Assembly (NCBI GenBank): GCA_015223225.1
Contig: JADFCQ010000001.1
Coordinates: 1,265,639-1,329,638 of the forward strand
Direction of reading: 5' to 3'
DNA length: 64,000 nucleotides
DNA from: Acetobacteraceae bacterium H6797
GTDB lineage: Bacteria; Pseudomonadota; Alphaproteobacteria; Acetobacterales; Acetobacteraceae
Shown here piece by piece: positions 8,472-16,497 of this stretch. Numbering within the stretch: position 1 is the first letter of the stretch; the number at the start of each line of letters is the position of its first letter. Position numbers and translations under genes: made by a program. The notes beneath the pieces are model-generated. The model was not told the origin of the DNA and did not search any database. It was given only the letters and a program-made list of their open reading frames with translations.

Positions 8472-10843
8472 GCCGCCGCCGAGCGGCGGCAGCGCCGGGG
8501 GGGCGATGTTCTGGGAACCCTGGCTGCGCAGCGGCGGCGGGGGCGGCGGGGCCTGGTTGCGCTGTTCTGCGCCTGCGCCTGACCGGCGAGGCCAATGCCC
8601 AGCGCCAGGATAAGCCCAGCGGCCGTACGTTTGGCGCCGTTCCGGGCCGGCGGCGGACCGGCGGGCTTCTGGGCGGCGGCCTGGGCCGTCGCGGCCTTCA
8701 GCGCCTCGGCCTTGCGGCGGCGGCGCTCGCGGCGATGGCGGAAGGAAAACTGGCTGTCGCCACGGAAGAGGCCGCCGATGCTCAGCGCCACTTCGCCCAG
8801 CGAGCGGATAGGATCATCCGGGCGGTTCGCATCCCACTCGACCCAGGCATCGGCGCGGCCGAGCACGGCGCGGGTGATATTGCCTTCGTCGCGCAGGTCC
8901 TGCGGCAGGAAACGGATCTGCAGGCGGTCATTCTGCCAACGCATCACTTCGGCGGGGATCGACACGAAATCCGGCCCGACCTCGAGCTGAATGGTCACAA
9001 TAAGGTCCTCATCGGGCAGGTTTTCCGGGCGCTTCATGGCGATCGCCGCGCCGCCGAGCGAAAGGTCGAGGCTCTGGCCCTCCACGGTAGTACCGTCAGG
9101 CATGGTCACGATGGCCGGCACGATGGCCCCGATACGCGCGCGCTCACGCACCTGGCGCCGCTCGCGGCCCACCGCGAGGCCGGCCAGCACCACGATGAAG
9201 GAGAGCACGACCCAGATGGAGTTCAGCGCATAGGCCTGGAAGTCCAGCGTCTCCCAGCCATTGATGATCATGCCGAAAATGCCCATCGACAGGCCGCCGA
9301 GCAGGAAGAGCGCGAGCACGAAATTCGGCCCCACGGCGCGCATGTCGAAATAGCCTTCGGAGAGCGTGCCGCCCTTGTCGGTCACGTTGAACTTGCCCTT
9401 GCCGGGGTCGAGCAGCGTGGTCACTACGACGGGCAGCAGCCAGAGGGCGAGCACCGTTTCGTAGATTTCCGACCAGAAGGAATGGCGCACGCGGCCCTGG
9501 ATGCGGCTGTTCGTCGCGACCGAATGCATGATGTGCGGCCCGGCATAGGCGACGATGGCCAGCGGCGAGGCCGCGATGATGCTCTGCCCCAGCAGGAGGA
9601 AGGCCAGCGGCGAGGTGAGGAAGACGAAGCGCGGTAACGGGAAGAGATAGTGCAGCTGCGCGTTGAGGTAGCAGATGCGCTGCGACAGGGTGAGGCCCGA
9701 GCCCGCAAGGGGCGAGTCCACGCGCAGGATCTGCACCATGCCGCGGGCCCAGCGCATGCGCTGGCCGATATGGGAGATCAGGCGGTCCGTCGCGAGGCCG
9801 GCGGCCAGGGGGATGCGCAGATAGGCCGTGCGCCAGCCCAGCCGCTGCATCTTGAGCGAGCAGTGGCAGTCTTCCGTCACGGTCTGGGTCGGCACGCCGC
9901 CCACCTCTTCCAGCGCCGTGCGGCGGATCACCGCGCAGGAGCCGCAGAAGAAGGTCGCGTTCCAGAGGTCATTGCCCTGCTGGACCAGGCCGTAGAAGAG
10001 CAGGCCCTCGTTCGGCACGCGCTGGCCGGAGGCGAGGTTACGCTCGAAAGGATCGGGCGAGTAGAAATGGTGCGGCGTCTGCAGCATGCCGATGCCGGCA
10101 TCGCGCAGCATCCAGCCGATGGTGAGCTGCAGGAAGCCGCGCGTGGCCACGTGGTCGCAGTCGAAAATGGTGATATAGGGCGCCTTGGTCTGGGTCAGCG
10201 CGTAATTGATGTTGCCGGCCTTCGCACCCTTGTTGTCGGGGCGGATGATGTAGCCGCAGCCGACCTGCTCGGCGAATTCGCGGAATTCCGGGCGCCGACC
10301 ATCGTCCAGGATATAGACGTTCATCTTGTGGCGCGGCCAATCCATGGCCAACGCGCCGAAGACGGTCGGCTTCACGACTGAGAGCGGCTCGTTATAGGTC
10401 GGGATGAAGACGTCGATCTCGGGCCAGTCCTCGGGGTTCTCCGGCAGCGGCACGGGCTTGCGCTCGAGCGGCCAGAGGCCCTGGTAATAGGACAGGACCA
10501 GCACGATGACGGCATAGAACTCGGCCAGCAGCAGGCCGGTGCCGAGGAAGGTCTCGAAGAAGCTGGTGTAGTCAAGCGTCTCCGTTACGCGCCAATAGAT
10601 ATAGCGCAGGGAGATGATGCTCGACAGCATCACGAGGAAAATCGTCACCGCGCGCCCGGGCAGGCGATTCACGATGAGGAAGAGCAGGAAGCCGCCCATG
10701 GCGATCCAAGCCTGCTGCTCCGCCGTGGCGGGCGTCATGATGACGCAGAGGGCCATCATCGCGCCGATGAGCAGGCCAGCGGCGACGAACCAGCGGCGCG
10801 AGGCGATGGGGCTCCGCAACAGCCTTGCCAAACGAGCCATCAT
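8282..10843 (-). CDS. bcsA: cellulose synthase catalytic subunit A (BcsA; 3' end runs into the bcsB region)
   Basis: A family-2 glycosyltransferase in the inner membrane that polymerises UDP-glucose. Visible motifs are DVFIPTYNEP, ILDDGRR, the DCD metal site (D228-D230), TED (T323-D325, catalytic base) and QRMRW (Q361-W365). A C-terminal PilZ domain from about residue 560 has RQVRER and DLSLGG, for c-di-GMP control. After a basic linker, residues 738-759 form a typical signal peptide ending A-Q-A-Q. Beyond that the frame turns arginine-rich and looks non-coding, so real BcsA sequence probably ends near 8555. No ATG, GTG or TTG precedes the internal signal peptide. Confidence 0.9.
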   Translation of the reverse strand: MMARLARLLRSPIASRRWFVAAGLLIGAMMALCVIMTPATAEQQAWIAMGGFLLFLIVNRLPGRAVTIFLVMLSSIISLRYIYWRVTETLDYTSFFETFLGTGLLLAEFYAVIVLVLSYYQGLWPLERKPVPLPENPEDWPEIDVFIPTYNEPLSVVKPTVFGALAMDWPRHKMNVYILDDGRRPEFREFAEQVGCGYIIRPDNKGAKAGNINYALTQTKAPYITIFDCDHVATRGFLQLTIGWMLRDAGIGMLQTPHHFYSPDPFERNLASGQRVPNEGLLFYGLVQQGNDLWNATFFCGSCAVIRRTALEEVGGVPTQTVTEDCHCSLKMQRLGWRTAYLRIPLAAGLATDRLISHIGQRMRWARGMVQILRVDSPLAGSGLTLSQRICYLNAQLHYLFPLPRFVFLTSPLAFLLLGQSIIAASPLAIVAYAGPHIMHSVATNSRIQGRVRHSFWSEIYETVLALWLLPVVVTTLLDPGKGKFNVTDKGGTLSEGYFDMRAVGPNFVLALFLLGGLSMGIFGMIINGWETLDFQAYALNSIWVVLSFIVVLAGLAVGRERRQVRERARIGAIVPAIVTMPDGTTVEGQSLDLSLGGAAIAMKRPENLPDEDLIVTIQLEVGPDFVSIPAEVMRWQNDRLQIRFLPQDLRDEGNITRAVLGRADAWVEWDANRPDDPIRSLGEVALSIGGLFRGDSQFSFRHRRERRRRKAEALKAATAQAAAQKPAGPPPARNGAKRTAAGLILALGIGLAGQAQAQNSATRPRRPRRRCAARVPRTSPPRRCRRSAAACPPRPIRAACRPCPHCPPRPYPRRAWARRRARCPARTWARILANSPASLSPPSRARAARWAA
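8497..8570 (-). other. frame break between bcsA and bcsB (missing base or -1 frameshift)
   Basis: The BcsB signal peptide (K738 to A758 of the bcsA frame) ends at about 8570. The bcsB frame becomes protein-like from about 8555. Adding one base near 8555 would join them as A-Q-A-Q-N-S-A, one residue, Q-A-P-P-P-P-P-P, giving a single chain of roughly 1585 residues, the size of fused AcsAB. A run of seven G on the plus strand (8497-8503) is a second place where a slip or indel could occur. Confidence 0.7.
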
Positions 10844-10991
10844 GACCTTGGCGCCCCCTTCGACCCATTGAGCTTACTCAAGCGCAATGCCAGCGCAGGG
10901 CAAGGCTCGCCAAGGGAAAATGCTGCCCCGCTCGTCGGGGTTAGACCATTCAGTGGCATTAATGCAGCACTCTCCGGGGGAGCCAGCAGGG

Positions 10992-12383
10992 TCAATCTCG
11001 TTTCGTCCGCGCCATGCCGGCGGCATCGCCGTCGCCGATTTTCGCGAGCAGTTCGGAGAGCGGGATCTCCACGGCGCTCGCGGCCATCTGGCTCGGGGCG
11101 GCGGGCGGCCGGAGAAGCGCGTCGATGGGGATGGCGTCGATCGGCAGCGCTTGGCCGGGCGGGGCATCGCCACGGATCAGGTCCGCAAAGCCGGGCTCCT
11201 TGCCCGGGACGGCTTCGATCAACTCGAAACCGGCGGGCAGGCCCTCGCCCGGGCGCAGGATGGGCAGCGGGCCGTCCATGAAGGCGGCCAGGAGCGAGCC
11301 GGCCGGCAGCGGCGGGGAAGCCGGCACCGGGGCAACCGTTGGCATGGCGGCGGGCGGTGGAGCGGAGGCCGGCGCCGTGGCGGCGGGGGCCTCGGGCGCG
11401 GGCTCCTCTCGCGGAGCGGCCATAAAGGGCGCGACGGGCGGCTGCGTCGCAGCGGGCGCGGCGACGGGCGGGGCCGACGATGCCATGGGCGGCGGCGCCG
11501 GAGGCTGCGCGACGGGCGGCTGAGCCATGGGCGGCGGCGCGAAAGGAGACTGAGCCAGGGGCGGCTCAGCCGCCGGAGACTGAGCGTAAGGCGCTATGGG
11601 TTGCGGGGCATGAGCGGCGGGCGCCGCGTAGCCGGGTGCCGGATAGGCGGGCGCGGCCGGGTAAGCGGCCCCCGGATAGGCCAACGGGAAGGCCGCGGCC
11701 ATGATCGCGGCCAGTTCGGGCGATAGCGGCGGCAGGTCCATCCGCCCGAGCCCCGCATGCGGCGCGGGCGCGGCCGGATAGGCCATGGGCGGCGCCATGA
11801 CGGCAGGCGCGATCGGCGCAGCGGCGGACACGACCGGCATGACGGGGGCGGGCATGGGCGCCGGAGCGGCAGCCTGCGGGAAAGGCGGCGGCGGGAAGGC
11901 CGAAGGAGCCGCTGCCGCGTATGGCTGCGGCGGCACGGGCGGCGGTGTCATGGGCGGCGGTGTCATGGCGGGAGCCGCGGCTGGTGCGGCGTAAGGCTGC
12001 GGTGGCGCCAGGGGCGGGGGCGCCGGCGGAGGGGGCGCCATGACCGGCGCGATGCTCGGCGGCGCGACCGGCATCGGGCTTTGCGCCTGCGCGGCGGCCT
12101 GCGGCAGGACGGAGGCGAGAAGCTGGCTCGTCGCCGTCGGGGGCGGCGCCAGCGGCGCGGCTGGCACGGGTGTGGCCGGCGGGGTCAGTTCGTCGAGCGC
12201 GGCGAGGGCGGCACCGAGGATCGGAAAGGCGGCGGCGTCGGACGCCGCCTGCGCCACAGGCTCCGGTTCAGTGATCTGAGGCTTGGGGCGGGGGCGAACG
12301 GCCTCGTTTCCGAAATTTCGGTAGCGCAGGCCAGGTGTCTTCAAGACAGCCGCCACCCTCGCGATATCAGAATCCTGAGCCAT
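10992..12383 (-). CDS. proline/alanine-rich cellulose-synthesis accessory protein (CcpA/BcsO/BcsP-like)
   Basis: 463 residues, mostly Pro/Ala low-complexity sequence. Only the ends are structured. The N-terminus, DIARVAAVLKTPGLRYRNF, resembles the short head of BcsO/BcsP/BcsR proteins and of Komagataeibacter CcpAx (acidic residue, amphipathic helix, then Y-R-x-F). The C-terminal 100 residues carry short helices such as LLAAFMDGPLPIL and LSELLAKIGDGD. It sits between bcsZ and bcsA, exactly where ccpAx lies in Komagataeibacter, where CcpAx works with BcsD in organising export complexes. Function here is inferred from position and the head motif; sequence similarity alone is weak. There is no signal peptide, so it is probably cytoplasmic. 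Confidence 0.6.
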   Translation of the reverse strand: MAQDSDIARVAAVLKTPGLRYRNFGNEAVRPRPKPQITEPEPVAQAASDAAAFPILGAALAALDELTPPATPVPAAPLAPPPTATSQLLASVLPQAAAQAQSPMPVAPPSIAPVMAPPPPAPPPLAPPQPYAAPAAAPAMTPPPMTPPPVPPQPYAAAAPSAFPPPPFPQAAAPAPMPAPVMPVVSAAAPIAPAVMAPPMAYPAAPAPHAGLGRMDLPPLSPELAAIMAAAFPLAYPGAAYPAAPAYPAPGYAAPAAHAPQPIAPYAQSPAAEPPLAQSPFAPPPMAQPPVAQPPAPPPMASSAPPVAAPAATQPPVAPFMAAPREEPAPEAPAATAPASAPPPAAMPTVAPVPASPPLPAGSLLAAFMDGPLPILRPGEGLPAGFELIEAVPGKEPGFADLIRGDAPPGQALPIDAIPIDALLRPPAAPSQMAASAVEIPLSELLAKIGDGDAAGMARTKRD

Positions 12384-12485
12384 GCCCGCAATACGCCCCT
12401 TTGACAGCCATCATGCCCCAATGCTTTCGCGAAAAGGAGACTAATTTGGAGGACTCTTACAAAGAGTGAGAAAAAAGCGACGCCT

Positions 12486-13601
12486 TCAGGTTCGTTCGGT
12501 CAAAATATCGCGCCATGCGAGCTTCGATAGAATGCACAGCACGCTGGAGTAGTAATCGCCCGACAATACAACCGGAGAAGGCCATCCGGCTCTTGGATAA
12601 CTGCCGTCGATCAGCCCTCTGCTCGCCACCACCATGTAACGTATCGACTGGATACCGGCTTCCGCAGGGTAGGGCGAAATTTCATCACTGATGAGATCCA
12701 CCCAGGCGGGCAGATGCCGATGCCTGGCGTCCAACCAGAAATTCACGGCGCTCTCGACCGCTGGCTCCTCCGACAATCCCGCCCAGGCCATATAAAGCGG
12801 GATCCTGACCGCATCATAGGAGAAGCGGGGCCTCCAGGCTTTAGGCAGCGCGGCTGTCCCATCACTTTTTGTTAATGAAATCCAGTCGGGCGGCAAGCCC
12901 CATCGCCCGAAGCGCGCCATGCGCAACATTGCCATCCCGTCATGCGCCAGGCGGAGCCAAACCGGGTCCGGCAGGGCCTCGGCCAGGAGGCGCAGCGCGG
13001 GGAAGGCATAGTAGGACGGGTTGACGATGATCCTGTCACGCTGCTCGAAGCCCGAGACGGCCGGCAGCAGCATCAGCCATCGGCCCGCGGGGCGCAGGCA
13101 GAGGCGCAGGATGTCCCGCGCGATGGCCTGGCCATGCCCGGCCAGGTCCGCATCGCCCCACACGCGCGCGCCCCGCACCAGGGCGGCGGCGATGAAGAGG
13201 TCGCCATCGAGCGCATTATACTGGTCGGCCGGCGTCATCGGCTCGCCGGGCTTCCAGCGCCAGGCAAAGAGCGCATCGCCCCGGCGGCGCAGATGCCGCC
13301 GCGTCCAGTTCCAGGCCCGGTCGAAGGTGGCCCGGTCGTCGAAATAGGTGGCGCAGAGCATGGCCCAGCCCTGCCCCTCGGAATGGGAGATGCCGCCATT
13401 GCCGGTATCGACGATCCGCCCCTCGGGCGTGAGGAAGCGGGCGAGGAAGTGCCGCCAGTCGGCGATATCCTCCGCCGATGCCCCTGGCGCCGACGCAGCC
13501 CTGGCGCCGAGCAACGCCCCCGATGCCGGGGCCGCGCGCGGCCCCAAGAGGGCTGATGCGAGCCCCAGGGCGAAGGCACGTCTTCCGGCAGGCATGGTCA
13601 T
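12486..13601 (-). CDS. bcsZ: endo-1,4-beta-glucanase, GH8 family (BcsZ/CMCax)
   Basis: A 371-residue GH8 cellulase. It has the motif SEGQGWAM with the general-acid Glu (E75), NALDGDLFIA, NPSYYAFPALRLL and FSYDAVRIPLYMAW, whose Asp (D263) matches the position of the catalytic Asp in E. coli BcsZ. The N-terminus (GRRAFALGLASALLG) is a Tat-like signal sequence. BcsZ trims or relieves tangled glucan in the periplasm and is needed for good cellulose output. It is first in the cellulose operon, as cmcAx is in Komagataeibacter. The 3' half looks less GC-rich by eye than neighbouring genes. Confidence 0.9.
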   Translation of the reverse strand: MTMPAGRRAFALGLASALLGPRAAPASGALLGARAASAPGASAEDIADWRHFLARFLTPEGRIVDTGNGGISHSEGQGWAMLCATYFDDRATFDRAWNWTRRHLRRRGDALFAWRWKPGEPMTPADQYNALDGDLFIAAALVRGARVWGDADLAGHGQAIARDILRLCLRPAGRWLMLLPAVSGFEQRDRIIVNPSYYAFPALRLLAEALPDPVWLRLAHDGMAMLRMARFGRWGLPPDWISLTKSDGTAALPKAWRPRFSYDAVRIPLYMAWAGLSEEPAVESAVNFWLDARHRHLPAWVDLISDEISPYPAEAGIQSIRYMVVASRGLIDGSYPRAGWPSPVVLSGDYYSSVLCILSKLAWRDILTERT

Positions 13602-13625
13602 GCCGCCGGTATAACGAGCGGAAGT

Positions 13626-14618
13626 TTATGAAGCCTGAAGCCGCCGCTGCGCCACATGGCAGGCGACGCCTCCCTGCCCCGCCGCCGGCAGCGGCAGGAA
13701 GGGCGGCAGCAGGGATTTGCAGACCTCCTCCGCCTCGGCGCAGCGCGGATGAAAGGGGCAGCCCGGCGGCGGGTTCGCGGCCGAGGGGATCTCCCCGATG
13801 ATGCGCGGCAGCACGCCGCGTCGGGCCGGGTCCGGCACGGGCGAGGCGTCGCGCAGCATTTTCGCGTAAGGATGCGAAGGGTCGGCCAGCACGCGGCCGG
13901 AGGGCCCCTCCTCCACGATGCGGCCGAGATACATCACCGCCACGCGGTCGCAGAACCAGCGCACGACGGAGAGGTCGTGGCTGACGAAAAGGAAGGAGAG
14001 GCCGCGCCGCTGGCGCAGCTCCTTCAGCAGCAGCAGCACCTGCGCCTGCACCGAGACATCGAGCGCCGAGACGGGCTCGTCGGCCACGATCAGCTCGGGT
14101 TCGAGCGTCAGCGCCCGGGCGAGGCCGATGCGCTGGCGCTGGCCGCCGGAGAATTCATGCGGGAAGCGGTCGAGTGCCGCCGGCGGCAGGCCCACCTCCT
14201 CGAGCAACCCGCCCGCGCGGATGCGCGCCGCCTTGCCCTCGGCGATGCCATGGACCTTCATCGGCTCCATCAGCGCCGAGCCGATGGTCTGGCGCGGGTT
14301 GAGCGAGGAATAGGGGTCCTGGAAGACGATCTGCATCTTCCGGCGCATTTTCTTGAGATTGCTGCCGGTGGCCGCGCGGACATCCTCGCCCTTGAACAGC
14401 ACCTTGCCGCCATCGGGCTCGATGAGGCGCATCAGCGCGCGGGCGGCGGTGGATTTGCCGCAGCCGGATTCACCGACCAGGCCGAAAGCCTCGCCGGGCA
14501 TAATAGTGAAGGAAACGTCCTCCACCGCCTTCACCACCACGGTCTCCCGCCTGGGGAAGCCGCGCGTGGCGGAGAAATGCTTCTTGAGACCCTGGACTTC
14601 GAGGATAGGCGTCATCAT
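13626..14618 (-). CDS. dipeptide/opine-type ABC transporter ATP-binding protein (DppF/OppF-like)
   Basis: 330 residues. Walker A is GESGCGKST (49-57), the signature is FSGGQRQRIGLA and Walker B is ELIVADEPVSALD. The C-terminal CPFHPRC segment is typical of the oligopeptide branch of ABC ATPases. It is the last gene of the transport/oxidation operon and overlaps the upstream permease by ATGA. It should pair with the DppD-like ATPase encoded at the other end of the operon (21580-22599). Substrate is unknown; the context suggests a small amino-acid derivative oxidised by the co-encoded dehydrogenase. Confidence 0.9.
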   Translation of the reverse strand: MMTPILEVQGLKKHFSATRGFPRRETVVVKAVEDVSFTIMPGEAFGLVGESGCGKSTAARALMRLIEPDGGKVLFKGEDVRAATGSNLKKMRRKMQIVFQDPYSSLNPRQTIGSALMEPMKVHGIAEGKAARIRAGGLLEEVGLPPAALDRFPHEFSGGQRQRIGLARALTLEPELIVADEPVSALDVSVQAQVLLLLKELRQRRGLSFLFVSHDLSVVRWFCDRVAVMYLGRIVEEGPSGRVLADPSHPYAKMLRDASPVPDPARRGVLPRIIGEIPSAANPPPGCPFHPRCAEAEEVCKSLLPPFLPLPAAGQGGVACHVAQRRLQAS

Positions 14619-15493
14619 TCACCCCGCATCTTCGGGTCTGTGGCGTCGCGCAGCCCGTCGCCCACCATGTTCAGGCCGAGCACCAGCAACAGGATCGCGA
14701 GGCCGGGGAAGACGGCGAGCCATGGGCTGTCGAGGATGTTCTCGAACCCATCGCGCGTCATGCCGCCCCAGGTGGCCGTGGGCGGCTTCACGCCCAGGCC
14801 GATGAACGACAAGGACGCCTCCACGCGCACCGCCGTCGCCATCCAGAGGCTGGCCATGACCAGCACCTCGGGCAGGATATTGGGCAGGATATGCCGCAGC
14901 ATGATCCGCAGGTGCGAATAGCCCAGCGCCTTGCCCGCCTCGACGAAGGCGCGCTCCTTCAGCGCGAGCGTCGGCGCGCGGGCGATGCGCGCGAAGGGCG
15001 CGATGGCGGTGAGCGCGATGGCGACGACGAGGTTGATGAGGTCCGGCCCCAGCAGCGCCACCACGATCAGGCCCAGGATCAGCGAGGGGAAGGAAAGGAG
15101 GACGTCCATCACCTGCATGATGAAGCGATCCGTCCGCCCACCGACATAGCCCGAGACCAGGCCGATGAAGCCGCCGATCACCATGGCGATGGCGATGGCG
15201 CCGAGCGAGACGATGAGCGAGATGCGCGCGCCCCAGAGCAGGCGCGAGAGGATGTCGCGCCCGAACTGGTCGGTGCCCAGCCAATATTCCGGGCTGGGGC
15301 CGACGAGCTTGTCGATGATGTTCTGGTCGATCGGGTCATAGGGCGCGATCCAGGGTGCCAGGATCGCGGCCAGGGCGATGACGAGGCAGATAATCGCGCC
15401 GATCAGCGTCGTCGGGTTCTTCAGCATCTTGCCCATGGCCCGGCGGAAGGCCGAGGGGGGCGCGGGTTCGGTGGTTGCGACCGTGCTGCTCAT
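14615..15493 (-). CDS. ABC transporter permease (DppC-like)
   Basis: A 292-residue inner-membrane permease with an N-terminal cytoplasmic stretch and then LIGAIICLVIALAAILAPW. About six membrane segments follow, with a DppC-type EAA loop (EAGKALGYSHLRIMLRHILPN). I start at the ATG giving MSSTVATTEP. A longer open frame upstream lies inside the dppB-like gene and is only its shadow. It overlaps the upstream permease gene by four bases, so the permease pair is translationally coupled. Confidence 0.9.
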   Translation of the reverse strand: MSSTVATTEPAPPSAFRRAMGKMLKNPTTLIGAIICLVIALAAILAPWIAPYDPIDQNIIDKLVGPSPEYWLGTDQFGRDILSRLLWGARISLIVSLGAIAIAMVIGGFIGLVSGYVGGRTDRFIMQVMDVLLSFPSLILGLIVVALLGPDLINLVVAIALTAIAPFARIARAPTLALKERAFVEAGKALGYSHLRIMLRHILPNILPEVLVMASLWMATAVRVEASLSFIGLGVKPPTATWGGMTRDGFENILDSPWLAVFPGLAILLLVLGLNMVGDGLRDATDPKMRGE

Positions 15494-16431
15494 GACGTCT
15501 TCACCCGGGGATCGATCACGCCATAGAGCAGGTCGGTGATCAGGTTCACCACCACGATCAGGAAGCAATAGATGACCATCAGCCCCTGGAGCATGGTGTA
15601 GTCGCGCTGGTTCAAGGCCCCGACGATGATCTTGCCGAGGCCCGGCCGGTTGAAGACGATTTCCGTCAGCACCGAATTGCCGATCAGGATGCCGACATAG
15701 AGGCCGACGACGGTGACGACCGGCAGCGCCGCATTGCGCAGCCCATGCACCCAGATCACCCGGCGCGTGGTCACGCCCTTGGCGCGCGCGGTGCGGATGT
15801 AATCCTCGCCCAGCGCATGCAGCATGGCCGAGCGCGTGACGCGGGTGATGTAGGCCGCCATGACGAGGCCGAGCGTCGCCGCCGGCAGCGTCATCTTCCA
15901 CAGCCGGTCGATCGGGTCATTGAGGTCGGCATTGCCGATGACGGGGAAGAGCTTCCAATGCAGCGCGAAGAGCAGCAGCAGGAAGATGCCCGAGACGAAG
16001 ACGGGAAAGGAAAGCCCGATGAGCGAGAGGAGCCGGGCCGCCACGTCGATCCAGCCATTGCGATACAGCGCGGCCCAGATGCCGACCGGAATGCCGATGA
16101 CAATGCCGATGACCATCGAGGCCAGCGTCAGGTCGATCGTATGCGGCAGGACGGCGGCGACCTCGCTGATGATCGGCCGGTTGGTGACGAGGGAATTGCC
16201 GAAATCGCCCTGCAAGGCGGACCAGAGGAAGTTCAGATATTGCTGCCAGACCGGCAGGTCGAGCCCGAGCTTGGCCCGCAACGCGGCAGCCGCCGCCGGT
16301 GTCGCCTGGTCGCCCAGGATGACCAGCGCCGGATCGCCCGGCACGATACGCACGATGACGAAGACCAGCGTCAGCACCGCGAGCAAGGTCGGGATGGACG
16401 CGATCAGCCGCCGGATGATGAACCCGAGCAT
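15490..16431 (-). CDS. ABC transporter permease (DppB-like)
   Basis: A 313-residue permease starting MLGFIIRRLIASIPTLLAVLTLVFVIVRIVPGDP in the spaced form, the hallmark start of DppB/OppB/GsiC proteins. A large periplasmic loop follows TM1, then the EAA loop EDYIRTARAKGVTTRRVIWVH and a C-terminal YGVIDPRVK. It forms the channel with the DppC-like permease. A strong hairpin separates it from the upstream binding-protein gene, which probably lowers permease expression relative to the binding protein. Confidence 0.9.
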   Translation of the reverse strand: MLGFIIRRLIASIPTLLAVLTLVFVIVRIVPGDPALVILGDQATPAAAAALRAKLGLDLPVWQQYLNFLWSALQGDFGNSLVTNRPIISEVAAVLPHTIDLTLASMVIGIVIGIPVGIWAALYRNGWIDVAARLLSLIGLSFPVFVSGIFLLLLFALHWKLFPVIGNADLNDPIDRLWKMTLPAATLGLVMAAYITRVTRSAMLHALGEDYIRTARAKGVTTRRVIWVHGLRNAALPVVTVVGLYVGILIGNSVLTEIVFNRPGLGKIIVGALNQRDYTMLQGLMVIYCFLIVVVNLITDLLYGVIDPRVKTS

Positions 16432-16454
16432 GCCGGGGGAACCCCTCGCGAAGA

Positions 16455-16490
16455 AAACTAGGAAACGGCCCGGGCTCTTGGCCCGGGCCG
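16455..16490 (-). terminator. intercistronic hairpin after the binding-protein gene
   Basis: A perfect 10-bp stem (CGGCCCGGGC, 16466-16475, with its complement 16481-16490) and a 5-base loop. Read on the minus strand it is followed by TTTCCTAGTTTTC. It lies between the binding-protein stop and the dppB-like start, a usual place for partial termination or 3' mRNA protection. Confidence 0.6.
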
Positions 16491-16497
16491 GCAGGCG

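Noticed and set aside
12448-12475. Terminator in the bcsZ/proline-rich gene spacer
   Set aside because: The hairpin ACTCTT-ACA-AAGAGT has its T tract on the wrong side for minus-strand transcription, so it is unlikely to end bcsZ mRNA.
14615-15901. Long N-terminal extension of the DppC-like permease
   Set aside because: The upstream part lies inside the dppB-like gene in another frame; the conserved start is MSSTVATTEP at 15493.
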